Assembly (NCBI RefSeq): GCF_007830185.1
Contig: NZ_VLKZ01000001.1
Span: forward strand, 1-64,000
Direction of reading: 5' to 3'
Length of the DNA stretch: 64,000 nt
Source: Halalkalibacter nanhaiisediminis
Lineage (GTDB): Bacteria > Bacillota > Bacilli > Bacillales > Bacillaceae_D
The translations under genes and the position numbers were made by a program. Positions 11,633 to 22,134 of this stretch are shown piece by piece. The notes under the pieces are model-generated. The model saw nothing but the letters and a program-made list of their open reading frames with translations. It did no database searches and was not told the origin of the DNA. The first letter of the stretch is position 1, and each line of letters starts with the position of its first letter.

Positions 11633-12007
11633 ATGTTGAAAAAAGAGCAACGGATAAAAAAGAATGAAGAATTTTCAAGAGTGTTTAAGCAAGGTCATTC
11701 CGTTGCGAATCGACAGTTCGTTCTTTATGTATTGCCAAAAGAGGGACAAGTAGCTTTTCGACTTGGGTTATCTGTAAGTAAAAAAGTAGGAAATGCTGTG
11801 ACAAGGAATCGGATAAAACGTTACATTCGCGAAGTGTTCCAGTCCCAAAAAGATCTACTTGCAGCAAATGTCGACTACGTGGTGATTGCGAGAAAGCCAG
11901 CTAGTGACATGAGTTTATTAGAAGTAGAGCAAAGCTTGCTTCATGTGATGAGGAAAGCTCGTATATTGAATAAAAAAGCACAATTTAGTAAGAAGAAGCA
12001 AGGCTAA
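11633..12007 (+). CDS. rnpA: Ribonuclease P protein component
   Basis: RnpA is the protein subunit of RNase P, which trims tRNA 5' ends. It has 124 residues. The start MLKKEQRIKKNEEFSRVFKQ and the RNR-type motif GNAVTRNRIKRYIRE (the RNA-binding helix) identify it. It starts at ATG after TAGGGAG. It lies between rpmH and spoIIIJ as in nearly all Bacillales. The C-terminal ten residues are Lys-rich. Confidence 0.97.
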   Translation: MLKKEQRIKKNEEFSRVFKQGHSVANRQFVLYVLPKEGQVAFRLGLSVSKKVGNAVTRNRIKRYIREVFQSQKDLLAANVDYVVIARKPASDMSLLEVEQSLLHVMRKARILNKKAQFSKKKQG

Positions 12008-12087
12008 ATGAGTAGAAGAAGGTCTGTCCTTTCTGGATAGAGCTTTCATATATATATGAGATGAAAGAGGGACAAGGAGGAGAACGT

Positions 12088-12867
12088 GTGCTCAGAAAAT
12101 TTGGCTTAGCTGCCATGATGGTGGGGCTTCTTGTTGTCATGACAGGTTGTTTTAACATTGAGGCACCGATCAATGAAAATAGTGAAGGTTTTTGGGATGC
12201 CTATCTCGTTTACCCGTTATCGTGGGTAATTATTTATTTTGCAGATCTATTTAATGATAATTTTGGTTTGTCGATCGTTGTTGTTACGATTCTACTTCGT
12301 ATTTTAATCTTACCTTTAATGATTAAACAGACGAAGAGTGCCAAAGCGATGCAAGCGATCCAACCAGAAATGCAAAAGCTTCGTGAAAAGTATAGTGCGA
12401 AGGATCAGAAGACACAGCAGAAGCTTCAACAGGAAATGATGGCGATGTTCCAAGAAAAAGGTGTGAATCCTTTAGCGGGTTGTTTGCCGTTAGTTATTCA
12501 AATGCCAATTCTTTTAGCGTTTTATCATGCCATTATGAGAACAGAGGAAATTGGAGGGCATGACTTCTTATGGTTTGCACTAGATGCACCTGACCCGATC
12601 TTCTTACTTCCTATTATAGCTGGTATTACAACGTTCATTCAGCAGAAGATGATGATGGTAACAGATAATCCTCAAATGAAGATTTTACTGTACATGATGC
12701 CAATTATGATCTTTGCTTTTGCAATCTTTTTCCCAGCAGCTCTTACGCTTTACTGGGTAGTCGGTAATATCTTTATGATTGTGCAGACTTATTTCATTAC
12801 AGGACCGAATGTCGGAAAAGAGACAACGACTGAGGTTGGTGCTAATAAGGGAGGCAAAAAGAAGTGA
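12088..12867 (+). CDS. spoIIIJ: Membrane protein insertase YidC/SpoIIIJ
   Basis: This Oxa1/YidC-family insertase is needed for membrane protein biogenesis and, in spore formers, for forespore sigma-G activity. The GTG at 12088 has a perfect AAGGAGG at 12074-12080 seven bases away, so the frame opening at 12061 is too early. The resulting 259 residues begin with a lipoprotein signal peptide with lipobox VMTGC. Five hydrophobic segments follow, including [20 protein letters not shown] with the conserved hydrophilic-groove Arg. The stop overlaps the GTG of jag by 4 bp, suggesting translational coupling. Confidence 0.95.
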   Translation: MLRKFGLAAMMVGLLVVMTGCFNIEAPINENSEGFWDAYLVYPLSWVIIYFADLFNDNFGLSIVVVTILLRILILPLMIKQTKSAKAMQAIQPEMQKLREKYSAKDQKTQQKLQQEMMAMFQEKGVNPLAGCLPLVIQMPILLAFYHAIMRTEEIGGHDFLWFALDAPDPIFLLPIIAGITTFIQQKMMMVTDNPQMKILLYMMPIMIFAFAIFFPAALTLYWVVGNIFMIVQTYFITGPNVGKETTTEVGANKGGKKK

Positions 12868-13517
12868 CTCATTTGACCGTGTCAGGAAAAACGATTGACG
12901 AGGCAGTTGCAAAAGCAGTCAACGAATTACAAACAACAAAAGAAAGACTTTCCTATCGTGTTGTTCAGGAGCCCCAAAAAGGGTTCCTAGGTATTCTTGG
13001 TTCAAAGCCTGCAATGATTGAAGCTCATGTTTTACCTGATCCAGTTGAATTAGCTTACAACTTTTTGAATGAAATGGTTTCGTTAATGGGGATTCATGCG
13101 ACCATTACGAAAAAAGAACAACGTCAGCATACTCTCTTTGATTTTTCTAGTGAACAAGAATTAGGTCGTCTAATTGGTAAAAGAGGACAAACGCTTGAGT
13201 CTCTTGAATATTTGACGAATCTTATTGCTAATCGTCAAGACGGAGCGTACACGCGAATTGAGCTTGATGCTGAAAATTATCGTGAACGCAGGAAGCAAAC
13301 GTTAGAACAATTAGCTTTGCGAGTTGCTGATAAAGTAAGCAAGACGCGAGAACCTGTTCCTTTAGAGCCGATGAATGCACTTGAGCGTAAAATTATTCAT
13401 ACGGCCCTCCAACACATCTCTGGAGTAGAGACAGTGTCTGAAGGGAAGGGAGCAAAACGACATATCATCGTAATGCCACATCCCGCTTCTGAAAAATCCT
13501 CTATCAACATAAGATAG
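12864..13517 (+). CDS. jag: RNA-binding protein Jag/KhpB
   Basis: Jag (KhpB, EloR) has an N-terminal Jag_N domain (residues 1-55), a KH-like domain (about 75-150, with [17 protein letters not shown]) and an R3H domain (about 150-212, with RETRREQ-type pattern [16 protein letters not shown]). It binds RNA and is linked to cell elongation and sporulation. GTG start inside the spoIIIJ stop. It is slightly longer than B. subtilis Jag. Its stop codon lies within the stem of a terminator. Confidence 0.93.
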   Translation: MTHLTVSGKTIDEAVAKAVNELQTTKERLSYRVVQEPQKGFLGILGSKPAMIEAHVLPDPVELAYNFLNEMVSLMGIHATITKKEQRQHTLFDFSSEQELGRLIGKRGQTLESLEYLTNLIANRQDGAYTRIELDAENYRERRKQTLEQLALRVADKVSKTREPVPLEPMNALERKIIHTALQHISGVETVSEGKGAKRHIIVMPHPASEKSSINIR

Positions 13518-13525
13518 AGGATTTT
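13493..13525 (+). terminator. Terminator overlapping the jag stop codon
   Basis: A perfect 13-bp stem (13493-13505 with 13513-13525) with a 7-base loop ends in TTTTGTTT. The jag stop TAG (13515-13517) lies inside the right arm, so the last seven sense codons of jag are part of the terminator stem. Confidence 0.85.
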
Positions 13526-13825
13526 GTTTGTATGGAAACTTGATTAAGGTTACTTACGTCCATATAACAATAAAATTTCGCTAAGTTCACTCACGTCGTG
13601 TTCGTAACACCAAGTACCTACATCCTGTAGTAAATTTGGTTGAGTTGCTTCATGGTATTTCGACTGCTGCTATGCTATTCTTATCTTTTAGGGATAAGAG
13701 TGATTTTTCATTTATATAGAAAATAAATATCGTCGATACTAGAATAACTACTTATTAAAATAAAGTGTTTTCATGAATGTATTCACATGGAAATTGGTTA
13801 GAAATAGATAGGGAGGTGAATGGAC
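13526..13825. other. Non-coding gap jag-mnmE
   Basis: No gene is visible in these 300 bases. There is a weak hairpin (TCTTATC/GATAAGA near 13680-13705 followed by T-rich sequence) and one near-consensus DnaA box at 13779-13787. The mnmE ribosome-binding site GGGAGGTG is at 13811-13818. No convincing promoter pair was found by eye. Confidence 0.5.
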
Positions 13826-15202
13826 ATGGAATTTGATACAATAGCAGCGATATCCACAGCACTTGGTGAAGGGGCAATTGGGATTGTTCGCCTTAGTGGG
13901 GATGATGCGATAGCGATTGCTGATAGATTTTATCAAGGGAAGAGTCCTCTTTCTGAGGTGCTATCTCATACGATTGTGTATGGTTATATTGTTGATCCAG
14001 CCACCAATGAGCGAGTTGAGGAAGCGATGGTTTCGGTTATGCGTGAGCCAAAGACGTTTACTCGTGAACACGTTGTTGAAATTAACTGTCACGGTGGAGT
14101 CGTATCAGTAAATCGCGTACTTGGACTTGCTTTGAAATATGGAGCGCGTCTTGCAGAGCCTGGGGAGTTCACAAAGAGAGCGTTTCTTAATGGAAGAATA
14201 GATCTTTCTCAAGCTGAAGGAGTCATGGATTTAATTCGCGCCAAAACGGATCGGGCGATGAATGTTGCCCTAAATCAAGTAGAAGGAAAGCTATCAAAAA
14301 GAGTGGGGATTTTGCGTCAAGCCCTGCTTGAGACAGTCGCTCATGTAGAGGTGAATATTGATTATCCTGAATATGACGCAGAAACGATGACACATGAGCT
14401 TTTGCGAGAAAAAGCAGGGTTCGTCATTGGTGAAATTGATAAGTTACTTTCTACTGCTTCTCAAGGGAAAATTTTACGTGAGGGCCTCTCAACCGTCATT
14501 ATTGGACGTCCGAATGTTGGGAAATCATCGCTACTTAACAGCCTTGTCCATGAAAATAAAGCGATTGTGACAGATGTTCCTGGAACGACACGTGATGTGA
14601 TTGAGGAGTATGTCAATGTTCGTGGTGTTCCGTTAAGATTAGTTGATACAGCTGGAATTCGAGAAACAGAGGATATTGTCGAAAGAATTGGTGTTGAACG
14701 ATCAAGGCAAGTATTGAAAGAAGCCGATTTGATTTTACTTGTACTCAATTACGGAGAGGAACTTTCTCCTGAGGACGAGGCATTATTCGAAGCTGTCGAG
14801 AATATGAACGTGATTGTGATCGTTAATAAAACCGATATTGAACAAAAAATCGACTTAGAGCGTGTGAAGCAACTAGCTGATAAACGACCTTTAGTAACAA
14901 CGTCTCTTCTTCGTGATGAAGGAGTTGAGCAGTTAGAGCAAGCCATCTCTGAACTGTTCTTTGAAGGGGAACTTGAAGGTGCGGATGTCACGTATGTTTC
15001 TAATACTCGTCATATCGCCTTACTTGAACAAGCAAAAGCCACCATTCAAGATGCAGTGGCTGCAATTGATATGGATGTGCCGATTGATCTTGTTCAGATT
15101 GATATCACTAGGACATGGGAATTACTTGGCGAAATTATTGGAGAAAGTATTCAGGAGAGCTTGATTGATCAATTATTTGCACAGTTTTGTCTCGGTAAAT
15201 AA
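13826..15202 (+). CDS. mnmE: tRNA modification GTPase MnmE
   Basis: With MnmG, MnmE makes the cmnm5 modification at U34 of certain tRNAs. The start at 13826 is seven bases from GGGAGGTG, better than the ATG at 13820, and gives 458 residues. Domains: N-terminal tetrahydrofolate-binding part (1-120), helical domain, inserted G domain with [12 protein letters not shown] and [10 protein letters not shown], and the C-terminal catalytic motif, here CLGK rather than the common CIGK, with the Cys kept. It is followed 36 bp later by mnmG. Confidence 0.97.
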   Translation: MEFDTIAAISTALGEGAIGIVRLSGDDAIAIADRFYQGKSPLSEVLSHTIVYGYIVDPATNERVEEAMVSVMREPKTFTREHVVEINCHGGVVSVNRVLGLALKYGARLAEPGEFTKRAFLNGRIDLSQAEGVMDLIRAKTDRAMNVALNQVEGKLSKRVGILRQALLETVAHVEVNIDYPEYDAETMTHELLREKAGFVIGEIDKLLSTASQGKILREGLSTVIIGRPNVGKSSLLNSLVHENKAIVTDVPGTTRDVIEEYVNVRGVPLRLVDTAGIRETEDIVERIGVERSRQVLKEADLILLVLNYGEELSPEDEALFEAVENMNVIVIVNKTDIEQKIDLERVKQLADKRPLVTTSLLRDEGVEQLEQAISELFFEGELEGADVTYVSNTRHIALLEQAKATIQDAVAAIDMDVPIDLVQIDITRTWELLGEIIGESIQESLIDQLFAQFCLGK

Positions 15203-15238
15203 ATAGATAGAACATAAATAAATAAGGAGGTTATGAAC

Positions 15239-17125
15239 ATGAGTTATCATGGTGGTGATTTTGATGTCATTATCGTTGGTGCTGGTCATGCAGGTGTAGA
15301 AGCAGGTCTTGCAGCTGCTCGTATGGGTGCAAAAACGTTAATGCTGACATTAAATTTAGATGCTGTTGCCTTTATGCCATGTAATCCTTCTGTAGGTGGT
15401 CCTGCAAAGGGAATTGTCGTTCGTGAAATTGATGCGCTTGGTGGAGAAATGGGGCGCAATATTGATAAAACGCATATTCAAATGCGCATGTTAAATACAG
15501 GAAAGGGGCCTGCTGTACGGGCACTGCGCGCGCAAGCAGATAAATTCCATTATCAGCATGAAATGAAGAAAACGATTGAAGAACAAGAAAATTTGTTACT
15601 TCGTCAAGGCATGGTTGAACGCCTGCTTATCGAGGACGGCGTTTGTACAGGGGTAGAAACCAATACAGGTGCAACTTATCGTGCAAAGGCTGTCGTTATT
15701 ACAACGGGAACTTATTTAAGAGGAAAGATCATTATCGGTGAGTTAGCGTATGAAAGTGGTCCAAATAACATGCAGCCATCTGTACAGTTATCTTACCATC
15801 TTCAAGAATTAGGATTTGACATGGTCCGTTTCAAGACTGGAACACCTCCTCGTGTGAATGGAAGCACGATTGATTATTCACAAACTGAAATTCAGCCAGG
15901 GGATGACAAGCCACGTGCTTTTTCATATGAGACAACAAAGTATATTACTGATCAACTACCTTGTTGGTTAACATATACAGCAGAAGAAACGCACCAAATT
16001 ATTAACAACAACTTGGGTCGTTCTCCGATGTACTCTGGTATGATTGAAGGGACAGGACCGCGTTATTGTCCATCCATTGAGGATAAAATTGTTCGCTTTA
16101 ATGATAAACCACGTCATCAAATTTTTCTTGAGCCAGAGGGAAGAAATACGTCTGAGGTCTATGTGCAGGGTTTATCAACAAGCTTACCTGAAGACGTGCA
16201 GTTAGATATTTTAAAGTCGATTCCAGGCTTGCAAAATGTTCGTATGATGCGTCCTGGATATGCGATTGAGTATGATGCGATTGTTCCAACACAGCTTTGG
16301 CCAACACTTGAAACAAAAAAAGTCCCAGGACTTTTTACAGCAGGTCAAATTAATGGAACATCAGGTTATGAAGAAGCAGCAGGTCAAGGCATTATGGCTG
16401 GTATTAATGCTGCACTTAAAGCTCAAGGAAAAGAAGGTTTAATTCTTGATCGCTCAGAAGCATACATCGGTGTTTTAATTGATGATCTAGTCACAAAAGG
16501 GACAAACGAGCCATATCGTTTATTAACATCACGTGCTGAGTACCGTCTTCTTTTGCGTCATGACAATGCGGACTTACGTTTAACAGAGGTGGGTCACCGA
16601 ATTGGTCTTATCAAAGAAGATCGCTACATGCGTTTCCTTCGTAAAAAAGAACTCATTGCACAGGAGAAGAAGCGTCTTGAAGGCATTATTATCAAACCAT
16701 CTGAACCGTTAGCACAACTGTTAGTTGAAGCTGGATCTGCACCTTTACAAGAGGCTGTGCGAGCAACAATGCTATTGAAGCGCCCAGAATTAACGTATAA
16801 CGATGTTGCTAAGGTTATTGAAGCACCTGTCGAAGAGTTGAATGAAGACATCACTGAACAAGTTGAAATTCAAGTGAAGTATGAAGGGTATATCGAAAAG
16901 CAGCTGCAACAAGTAGAACGCTCGAAGAAAATGGAAAATAAAAAGATTCCTGAAGATCTTGATTACTTTGCGATTAATGGTTTGGCAACTGAAGCAAAGC
17001 AGAAGTTAAATCAAGTTCGTCCACTATCAGTCGGTCAAGCTTCGCGTGTATCAGGAGTAAACCCAGCGGATATTTCGATCCTCTTAGTCTATTTAGAGCA
17101 GGGAAGACTAGCGAAAATCCAATAA
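15239..17125 (+). CDS. mnmG: tRNA uridine-5-carboxymethylaminomethyl modification enzyme MnmG
   Basis: MnmG (GidA) is the FAD-dependent partner of MnmE. The dinucleotide-binding motif [17 protein letters not shown] is near the N-terminus, and the conserved [11 protein letters not shown] and GEGY-like [11 protein letters not shown] follow. The C-terminal helical domain ends [18 protein letters not shown], typical of the family. Start at 15239 chosen because AAGGAGG (15224-15230) is eight bases upstream; the ATG at 15233 is only two bases away. 628 residues, normal length. Confidence 0.98.
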   Translation: MSYHGGDFDVIIVGAGHAGVEAGLAAARMGAKTLMLTLNLDAVAFMPCNPSVGGPAKGIVVREIDALGGEMGRNIDKTHIQMRMLNTGKGPAVRALRAQADKFHYQHEMKKTIEEQENLLLRQGMVERLLIEDGVCTGVETNTGATYRAKAVVITTGTYLRGKIIIGELAYESGPNNMQPSVQLSYHLQELGFDMVRFKTGTPPRVNGSTIDYSQTEIQPGDDKPRAFSYETTKYITDQLPCWLTYTAEETHQIINNNLGRSPMYSGMIEGTGPRYCPSIEDKIVRFNDKPRHQIFLEPEGRNTSEVYVQGLSTSLPEDVQLDILKSIPGLQNVRMMRPGYAIEYDAIVPTQLWPTLETKKVPGLFTAGQINGTSGYEEAAGQGIMAGINAALKAQGKEGLILDRSEAYIGVLIDDLVTKGTNEPYRLLTSRAEYRLLLRHDNADLRLTEVGHRIGLIKEDRYMRFLRKKELIAQEKKRLEGIIIKPSEPLAQLLVEAGSAPLQEAVRATMLLKRPELTYNDVAKVIEAPVEELNEDITEQVEIQVKYEGYIEKQLQQVERSKKMENKKIPEDLDYFAINGLATEAKQKLNQVRPLSVGQASRVSGVNPADISILLVYLEQGRLAKIQ

Positions 17126-17144
17126 GAAAAAATGGAGAGTGGGC

Positions 17145-17858
17145 ATGAGTAAAAAACAATTTATCCCTCTTTTGAAAGAAAGAGGGATAACCCTTACCGA
17201 AAAACAAGAACAACAATTTGATACGTATTACCGTATTCTTGTTGAATGGAATGAAAAAATGAACCTTACAGCGATCACAGACGAAGATGAGGTTTATTTA
17301 AAGCATTTTTATGATTCGCTTTCAGCTAGCTTTTATTATGATTTTCAGCCTGGCCAACGTTTAATTGATGTGGGAGCAGGCGCTGGATTTCCAAGTATTC
17401 CATTGAAAATCTTATTTCCTGAGCTGCATGTTAGTATTGTTGATTCGTTAAATAAACGAATCACTTTTCTTGAGCATCTTGCTACAGAGCTTGGGTTGGA
17501 GGGTGTTTCATTTTATCATGATCGAGCCGAAACATTCGGTCAAAATGTGCAGCATCGTCAGCAGTATGACATTGTAACGGCACGTGCTGTTGCAAGGATG
17601 TCCGTTTTAGCAGAGTTATGTTTGCCATTAGCAAAGATAAATGGTGACTTTATTGCAATGAAGGGCGCAGGAACATCAGATGAATTAAATGATGCCCAAA
17701 AGGCGATTGCATTGCTTGGTGGATCGATTATTTTAGATGAAGCGTTTACGTTACCAATCGAAAAAAGTGAACGTCACATCGTTCATATTCGCAAAGTAAA
17801 AGCAACACCGAAAAAATACCCAAGAAAACCAGGAACACCGAATAAGACCCCGTTATAG
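17145..17858 (+). CDS. rsmG: 16S rRNA (guanine-N7)-methyltransferase RsmG
   Basis: RsmG (GidB) methylates G527 of 16S rRNA (E. coli numbering). The SAM-binding motif is [15 protein letters not shown], followed by [18 protein letters not shown] at 17145 with GGAG seven bases upstream is preferred over the GTG at 17139. 237 residues, family length. The C-terminus is Lys/Pro-rich ([14 protein letters not shown]). It ends 4 bp before a parS site. Confidence 0.97.
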   Translation: MSKKQFIPLLKERGITLTEKQEQQFDTYYRILVEWNEKMNLTAITDEDEVYLKHFYDSLSASFYYDFQPGQRLIDVGAGAGFPSIPLKILFPELHVSIVDSLNKRITFLEHLATELGLEGVSFYHDRAETFGQNVQHRQQYDIVTARAVARMSVLAELCLPLAKINGDFIAMKGAGTSDELNDAQKAIALLGGSIILDEAFTLPIEKSERHIVHIRKVKATPKKYPRKPGTPNKTPL

Positions 17859-17861
17859 TCA

Positions 17862-17877
17862 TGTTTCACGTGGAACA
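17862..17877 (+). other. parS: parS site, copy 1
   Basis: TGTTTCACGTGGAACA is the exact reverse complement of TGTTCCACGTGAAACA, the 16-bp Spo0J (ParB) binding site of B. subtilis. It lies between rsmG and noc. It nucleates ParB-CTP clamps and SMC loading near the origin. Confidence 0.95.
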
Positions 17878-17913
17878 TGACTTGCTTTTTGGCTCAGTTG
17901 GGAAATATTTTAC

Positions 17914-17942
17914 TTGACGGTGTTTGATACACGGGATATAAA
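17914..17942 (+). promoter_or_regulatory. Sigma-A promoter of noc
   Basis: TTGACG (17914-17919) and TATAAA (17937-17942) with a 17-base spacer, 82 bp before the noc start and 37 bp after parS, so ParB spreading from parS could affect it. Confidence 0.65.
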
Positions 17943-18023
17943 AGAACTAGGAATATAAGCAGGATCAAAACAACGGATGTCGAATCTAGAAAGACGGTTA
18001 CTATCAGAAGGTGGTGTCAGGCG

Positions 18024-18866
18024 ATGAAGCAACCGTTTTCACGCCTTTTTGGCTTTGGTGATAAGCAAGCAGAGGTTGAAGTGAGCGGAAACGAAGAAGT
18101 GAAACAAATTGCATTGAAAGATATAGTACCAAATCGATTTCAGCCGCGGACGGTATTTGATCAAGAACGAATAGATGAATTGGCTCAAACCATTCGTACA
18201 CACGGAGTCATTCAGCCAATTGTTGTCCGAGAGCGTGAAGGCAAGTTTGAAATCATTGCGGGTGAGAGAAGGTGGCGCGCAGTCACGTCACTCGGCTGGG
18301 AAACCATTCCTGCACTTGTGAAGGAATTTAATGATTCGCAAACTGCTTCCATTGCCTTGATTGAAAACCTTCAACGAGAGGGGCTAACAGCCATTGAAGA
18401 GGCTGCTGCTTACGCAAAGCTCATTGAAATTCATGGATTAACACAGGAAAGTTTAGCTCAACGATTAGGGAAAGGACAATCCACGGTTGCGAACAAGCTA
18501 CGTCTTTTACATTTACCTTCAAATGTTCAACATGCGATTTTGGAACGTCAAATATCAGAACGCCATGCACGGGCTTTATTAGCACTTAAGGATAAGGACC
18601 TTCAAACAAAGTTACTTGAAGAAATTATTGAAAAACATTTAAATGTGAAGCAAACGGAAGAGCGAATCAAGCAAATTCTTGAAGGACAGCCCCAGAATCA
18701 AAAGAAAAAACCAATCCAAAAATCATATTCTAAAGATATGCGTATTGCGATGAATACGATTCGTCAATCTGTAGATATGGTTTTAAAGAGCGGATTACAT
18801 GTTGATACAGATGAAGAAGAGCATGAAGAATTTTATCAGTTTACAATTCGAATTCCGAAAAAATAA
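18024..18866 (+). CDS. noc: Nucleoid occlusion protein Noc
   Basis: Noc is a ParB-like CTPase that binds NBS sites and the membrane to block division over the nucleoid. The N-terminal segment [12 protein letters not shown] is the amphipathic membrane-targeting helix. The ParB/Sulfiredoxin CTP-binding motifs follow ([29 protein letters not shown]), then the HTH region [19 protein letters not shown]. 280 residues. It is separated from the second ParB-like gene spo0J by soj, which is how Noc is told from Spo0J. Start ATG after AGAAGGTGG. Confidence 0.95.
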   Translation: MKQPFSRLFGFGDKQAEVEVSGNEEVKQIALKDIVPNRFQPRTVFDQERIDELAQTIRTHGVIQPIVVREREGKFEIIAGERRWRAVTSLGWETIPALVKEFNDSQTASIALIENLQREGLTAIEEAAAYAKLIEIHGLTQESLAQRLGKGQSTVANKLRLLHLPSNVQHAILERQISERHARALLALKDKDLQTKLLEEIIEKHLNVKQTEERIKQILEGQPQNQKKKPIQKSYSKDMRIAMNTIRQSVDMVLKSGLHVDTDEEEHEEFYQFTIRIPKK

Positions 18867-18892
18867 CCTACTAGTTGTTTAGGTTATTTTTT
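18862..18892 (+). terminator. Terminator of noc
   Basis: AATAACCTA / TAGGTTATT (18862-18870 with 18880-18888) followed by a long T run; the stem includes the noc stop codon. Confidence 0.85.
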
Positions 18893-19056
18893 TTTTGGTT
18901 TGAAACAACTGACAGAAGCAGTAAATGAACGCATTTATCATTCGTTTTTTATAGGACAAATTATTTTCTTTCTCACATAACTTTCTAAAAACGAATGACA
19001 AAATTTGTGATAGAATAAAAGGGAAATTGTAGTTTGGACGGAAAGTAGGTGACAGC

Positions 19057-19830
19057 GTGGCAAAAATCATTGCTGTAGCAAATCAGAAAGGCGGCGTCGG
19101 GAAAACGACGACGGCTGTTAATCTAAGTGCTTGTTTAGCACATATCGGGAAAAAAGTTTTACTTGTTGATATTGACCCACAAGGGAATGCAACAAGTGGA
19201 GTTGGTGTGGAAAAAGGCGATGTTGATGAATGTATTTATGACATTCTTGTCGAGGATGTTGAAGCCACGCAAGTTATTAGGTCAACTTCAGTTGAACGTT
19301 TAGATGTTTTGCCTTCAACCATACAGTTATCTGGAGCAGAGATTGAGCTTGTTCCAACGATTTCTCGTGAAGTTCGTTTGAAGAGAGCTCTGGACAGTGT
19401 TTCAGCGAATTATGACTTTATTTTTATTGATTGCCCACCGTCACTAGGATTATTAACGATTAATGCACTAACAGCTTCAGATTCAGTCCTAATTCCAGTA
19501 CAGTGCGAGTATTATGCACTTGAAGGATTAAGTCAGCTATTAAATACAGTACGTCTTGTCCAAAAACATTTAAACACAGATCTTGAAATTGAAGGCGTGT
19601 TACTTACAATGCTTGATGCACGTACAAACCTAGGCATTCAAGTAATTGAGGAAGTGAAAAAGTATTTCCGTGAGAAGGTATTTAATACGATTATTCCTCG
19701 GAATGTTCGGTTAGGCGAAGCACCGAGCCACGGTAAACCTATTATTATTTATGATGCCAAATCCCGTGGGGCAGAAGTATATGTAGATTTAGCAAAGGAA
19801 GTGGTGGAGAGTGTCGAAAGGGTTAGGTAA
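19057..19830 (+). CDS. soj: Chromosome partitioning ATPase Soj (ParA)
   Basis: Soj is a ParA ATPase that acts with Spo0J in origin segregation and regulates DnaA. It has the deviant Walker A KGGVGKTTT at residues 11-19, Walker B-type FIFIDCPPSLG, and 257 residues. GTG start at 19057. It overlaps spo0J by 20 bp, consistent with translational coupling. Confidence 0.96.
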   Translation: MAKIIAVANQKGGVGKTTTAVNLSACLAHIGKKVLLVDIDPQGNATSGVGVEKGDVDECIYDILVEDVEATQVIRSTSVERLDVLPSTIQLSGAEIELVPTISREVRLKRALDSVSANYDFIFIDCPPSLGLLTINALTASDSVLIPVQCEYYALEGLSQLLNTVRLVQKHLNTDLEIEGVLLTMLDARTNLGIQVIEEVKKYFREKVFNTIIPRNVRLGEAPSHGKPIIIYDAKSRGAEVYVDLAKEVVESVERVR

Positions 19831-20665
19831 AGGATTACAGGCGTTTTTCCCTGACCAATTAGATGATAAGGAAGATAAGGTGGAGCAAGTTTCGATTAAA
19901 GATTTACGTTCTAATCCTTATCAACCACGTAAATCATTCTCTGAAGAAGCCATTGCTGAGCTTGCTGATTCTATTTCCGAGCATGGTATTCTTCAGCCAA
20001 TTATGGCTAGAAAAAGTATAAAAGGCTACGAAATTGTCGTAGGGGAACGTCGTTTTCGGGCGGCAAAAAAGGCTGGGCTGAAAAAAGTACCAGTTGTTTT
20101 AAGAGATTTTGATGAACAGAAAATGATGGAGTTAGCCTTAATAGAAAATATACAACGCGAAGACTTAAATCCAATTGAAGAAGCAATAGCATATGAAAAG
20201 TTAATGGAGCATCTCTCTTTGACACAAGAGCAGCTAGCTAAGCGAGTTGGGAAGAGTCGACCGCACATTGCGAATCATTTGCGCTTATTACAGCTTCCTG
20301 CTGTTGTGCAGCAATTTATATCTGATGGCAAGCTTTCAATGGGGCATGGTCGAGCTTTACTTGGTTTAAAAGATAAACAAAAACTATCAACGCTTCTTGA
20401 GAAAGTGTTGCAAGAAAAACTCAGCGTGCGTGAAGTTGAGGCATTAGTAAACCAATTAAATGAGCATGTTCCACGTGAAACAAAACGTAAAAAAGTTCAT
20501 TTATCGCCTTTTTTACAAACGAGACAAGACGCGCTTCGAACACGACTTGGAACGTCTGTTGCGATTAAACCAGGCAAGCGAAAAGGAAAAATTGAGATCG
20601 ACTATTTCTCAGAAGAAGATTTAGAACGAATTGTTCAATTGCTTAACTCAGATGAAACAAATTAA
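19811..20665 (+). CDS. spo0J: Stage 0 sporulation protein J (ParB)
   Basis: This ParB CTPase binds parS, spreads on DNA and loads SMC. It begins at GTG (SKGLGKGLQAFFP), has NPYQPRKSF and GERRFRAAKKAG in the CTP domain, ENIQREDLNPIEEA, and the HTH LAKRVGKSRPHIANHLRLL. 284 residues. One parS site lies inside the coding sequence, as in B. subtilis. It is downstream of and overlaps soj. Confidence 0.97.
   Translation: MSKGLGKGLQAFFPDQLDDKEDKVEQVSIKDLRSNPYQPRKSFSEEAIAELADSISEHGILQPIMARKSIKGYEIVVGERRFRAAKKAGLKKVPVVLRDFDEQKMMELALIENIQREDLNPIEEAIAYEKLMEHLSLTQEQLAKRVGKSRPHIANHLRLLQLPAVVQQFISDGKLSMGHGRALLGLKDKQKLSTLLEKVLQEKLSVREVEALVNQLNEHVPRETKRKKVHLSPFLQTRQDALRTRLGTSVAIKPGKRKGKIEIDYFSEEDLERIVQLLNSDETN
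20467..20482 (+). other. parS: parS site, copy 2 (inside spo0J)
   Basis: TGTTCCACGTGAAACA is a perfect 16-bp consensus parS located in the spo0J coding sequence, encoding part of EHVPRETKR. Its position in the gene is the same as that of the B. subtilis spo0J parS. Confidence 0.96.
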
Positions 20666-20676
20666 AATGAAGAAGG

Positions 20677-20781
20677 CTGGCTCAAAAACGATGTTCTGAC
20701 CTATATAGATGATATTGTTCAGTGAAACAGCAGTATCATCTATTGTTATACTAGGGCAGACATGTTGAGCCAGTTTTTTTT
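20677..20781 (+). terminator. Large structured terminator after spo0J
   Basis: CTGGCTCAA (20677-20685) pairs with TTGAGCCAG (20765-20773), followed by eight T. Nested inside is GATGATA/TATCATC (20708-20714, 20734-20740). The long double hairpin with T tract should end the soj-spo0J transcript. Confidence 0.75.
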
Positions 20782-20793
20782 AGAATAAAATTT

Positions 20794-20886
20794 GATGATG
20801 TCTAGCTGCTCGAGGTTGCTTTCGTTTAAAAACAGTTATCTAAAAATGGAAATTTATTGGTAGTCTTCTGGCGCTTGCACTCTTTT
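20794..20886. repeat. Interspersed Bacillus-type repeat, copy 2
   Basis: It starts GATGATGTCTAGC and ends GCGCTTGCACTC, matching the ends of the element at 9175-9273 while the middle differs. Size is about 93 bp. It lies between the spo0J terminator and the next gene; no ORF is present. This accounts for the otherwise empty 20666-20963 gap. Confidence 0.6.
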
Positions 20887-20963
20887 AGGTGTTAGCCTCT
20901 GCCAGTTTATATTAAGTGAACAGAAGGAATAGATAAAATTTTTCTAGAGAGGAAGGAAGATTC

Positions 20964-22115
20964 ATGATCTATTTTGACCATGCAGCATCCTCGTTCCCAA
21001 AGCCTAAAGCAGTGGGAGAGGCAATGATTGAAGCGGTCAATAGCTACGGTGCTAACCCTGGGCGAGGTGGTCATGCTTTAGCTGAACGTGCTCGGACTGT
21101 TGTGGAAGAAACAAGGAAGAAAATTGCAGAAGTATTTGGTGCCCCTGGTAGTAAGCATGTTTGGTTTTATCAAAATGCGACAATGGCATTGAATCAAGCA
21201 CTCCTCGGCTTTCCATTTGAAACAAACGACCATGTTGTGACGACGATGGTTGAACACAATTCAATTTTACGTCCGCTTGAGAAGCTTAGAGAAGAAAAAG
21301 GAATAAGGATCACTTATGTGCAACCGAATAAAGAAGGAGTCATGACTGCAGAATCATTTGAGGCTGCTTGCACAGAGAAAACGAGAATGTTTGCTGTTAC
21401 ACATGCTTCTAATGTAACAGGTGTAGTTGCCCCAATTCGTGAGCTTACGCAGATTGCCAAACAGAAAGGTATTGTCGTTTTGCTTGATGCCTCGCAAACG
21501 GCAGGCACACTTCCTATTCATATGGAGACAGATGGAATTGATCTACTTGCTTTTGCTGGACATAAATCATTACTTGGACCACAGGGAACGGGTGTGTTAA
21601 TTAGTCAAAATGATTATCAACTCATTCCTTTACTTGTTGGAGGAACTGGTAGCTATTCAGAATTACCTCATCAACCAACTGTTTGGCCCGATCGATATGA
21701 AGCAGGAACATTAAATACACCAGGGATTGCTGGACTTTCTGCTGGAATAGATGAAGTCGTAGCAATGGGAGTAGAAACGATTTATACACATGAACAACAA
21801 TTGATGACATTGTTTCTTGAGGAAGTAAAATCGATTGAAGGATTAACTTGCTACGGACCAAAAGATCTTTCAAAAAGAGTTGCTGTTGTGCCATTTCAAT
21901 TATCGGGAATTGGGAGTCATGAGCTTGCGATTATTTTGGATGAGCATTATCAAATTGCTGTGCGAGCAGGTCTTCATTGTGCACCGAAAACGCATCAATC
22001 TTTAAATACGAGTGATACAGGTCTTGTTCGAGTGAGCTTCGGGCCTTTTAATACAACTGAAGAAGTGAAGAGTCTTGTACAAGCCTTGAAGGAGATTCAG
22101 CAAGCATTTGAATAA
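20964..22115 (+). CDS. Cysteine desulfurase-like aminotransferase class V
   Basis: This is a PLP-dependent enzyme of the cysteine desulfurase family (group like TIGR01977). It starts MIYFDHAASSFPKP. The PLP lysine is in AFAGHKSLLGPQGTG, and a candidate catalytic cysteine is in RAGLHCAPKTHQ near the C-terminus. 383 residues. Desulfurases provide sulfur for Fe-S clusters or thionucleosides; a physiological substrate cannot be assigned here. RBS GAGGAAGGA precedes the ATG. It is followed 19 bp later by a DUF554 membrane protein, possibly an operon. Confidence 0.85.
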   Translation: MIYFDHAASSFPKPKAVGEAMIEAVNSYGANPGRGGHALAERARTVVEETRKKIAEVFGAPGSKHVWFYQNATMALNQALLGFPFETNDHVVTTMVEHNSILRPLEKLREEKGIRITYVQPNKEGVMTAESFEAACTEKTRMFAVTHASNVTGVVAPIRELTQIAKQKGIVVLLDASQTAGTLPIHMETDGIDLLAFAGHKSLLGPQGTGVLISQNDYQLIPLLVGGTGSYSELPHQPTVWPDRYEAGTLNTPGIAGLSAGIDEVVAMGVETIYTHEQQLMTLFLEEVKSIEGLTCYGPKDLSKRVAVVPFQLSGIGSHELAIILDEHYQIAVRAGLHCAPKTHQSLNTSDTGLVRVSFGPFNTTEEVKSLVQALKEIQQAFE

Positions 22116-22134
22116 GTAAGGGAGATAAAAGAGA

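Noticed and set aside
13526-13819. DnaA-box cluster in the jag-mnmE gap
   Set aside because: Only one or two boxes with a mismatch are present, too few compared with the 56-kb cluster.
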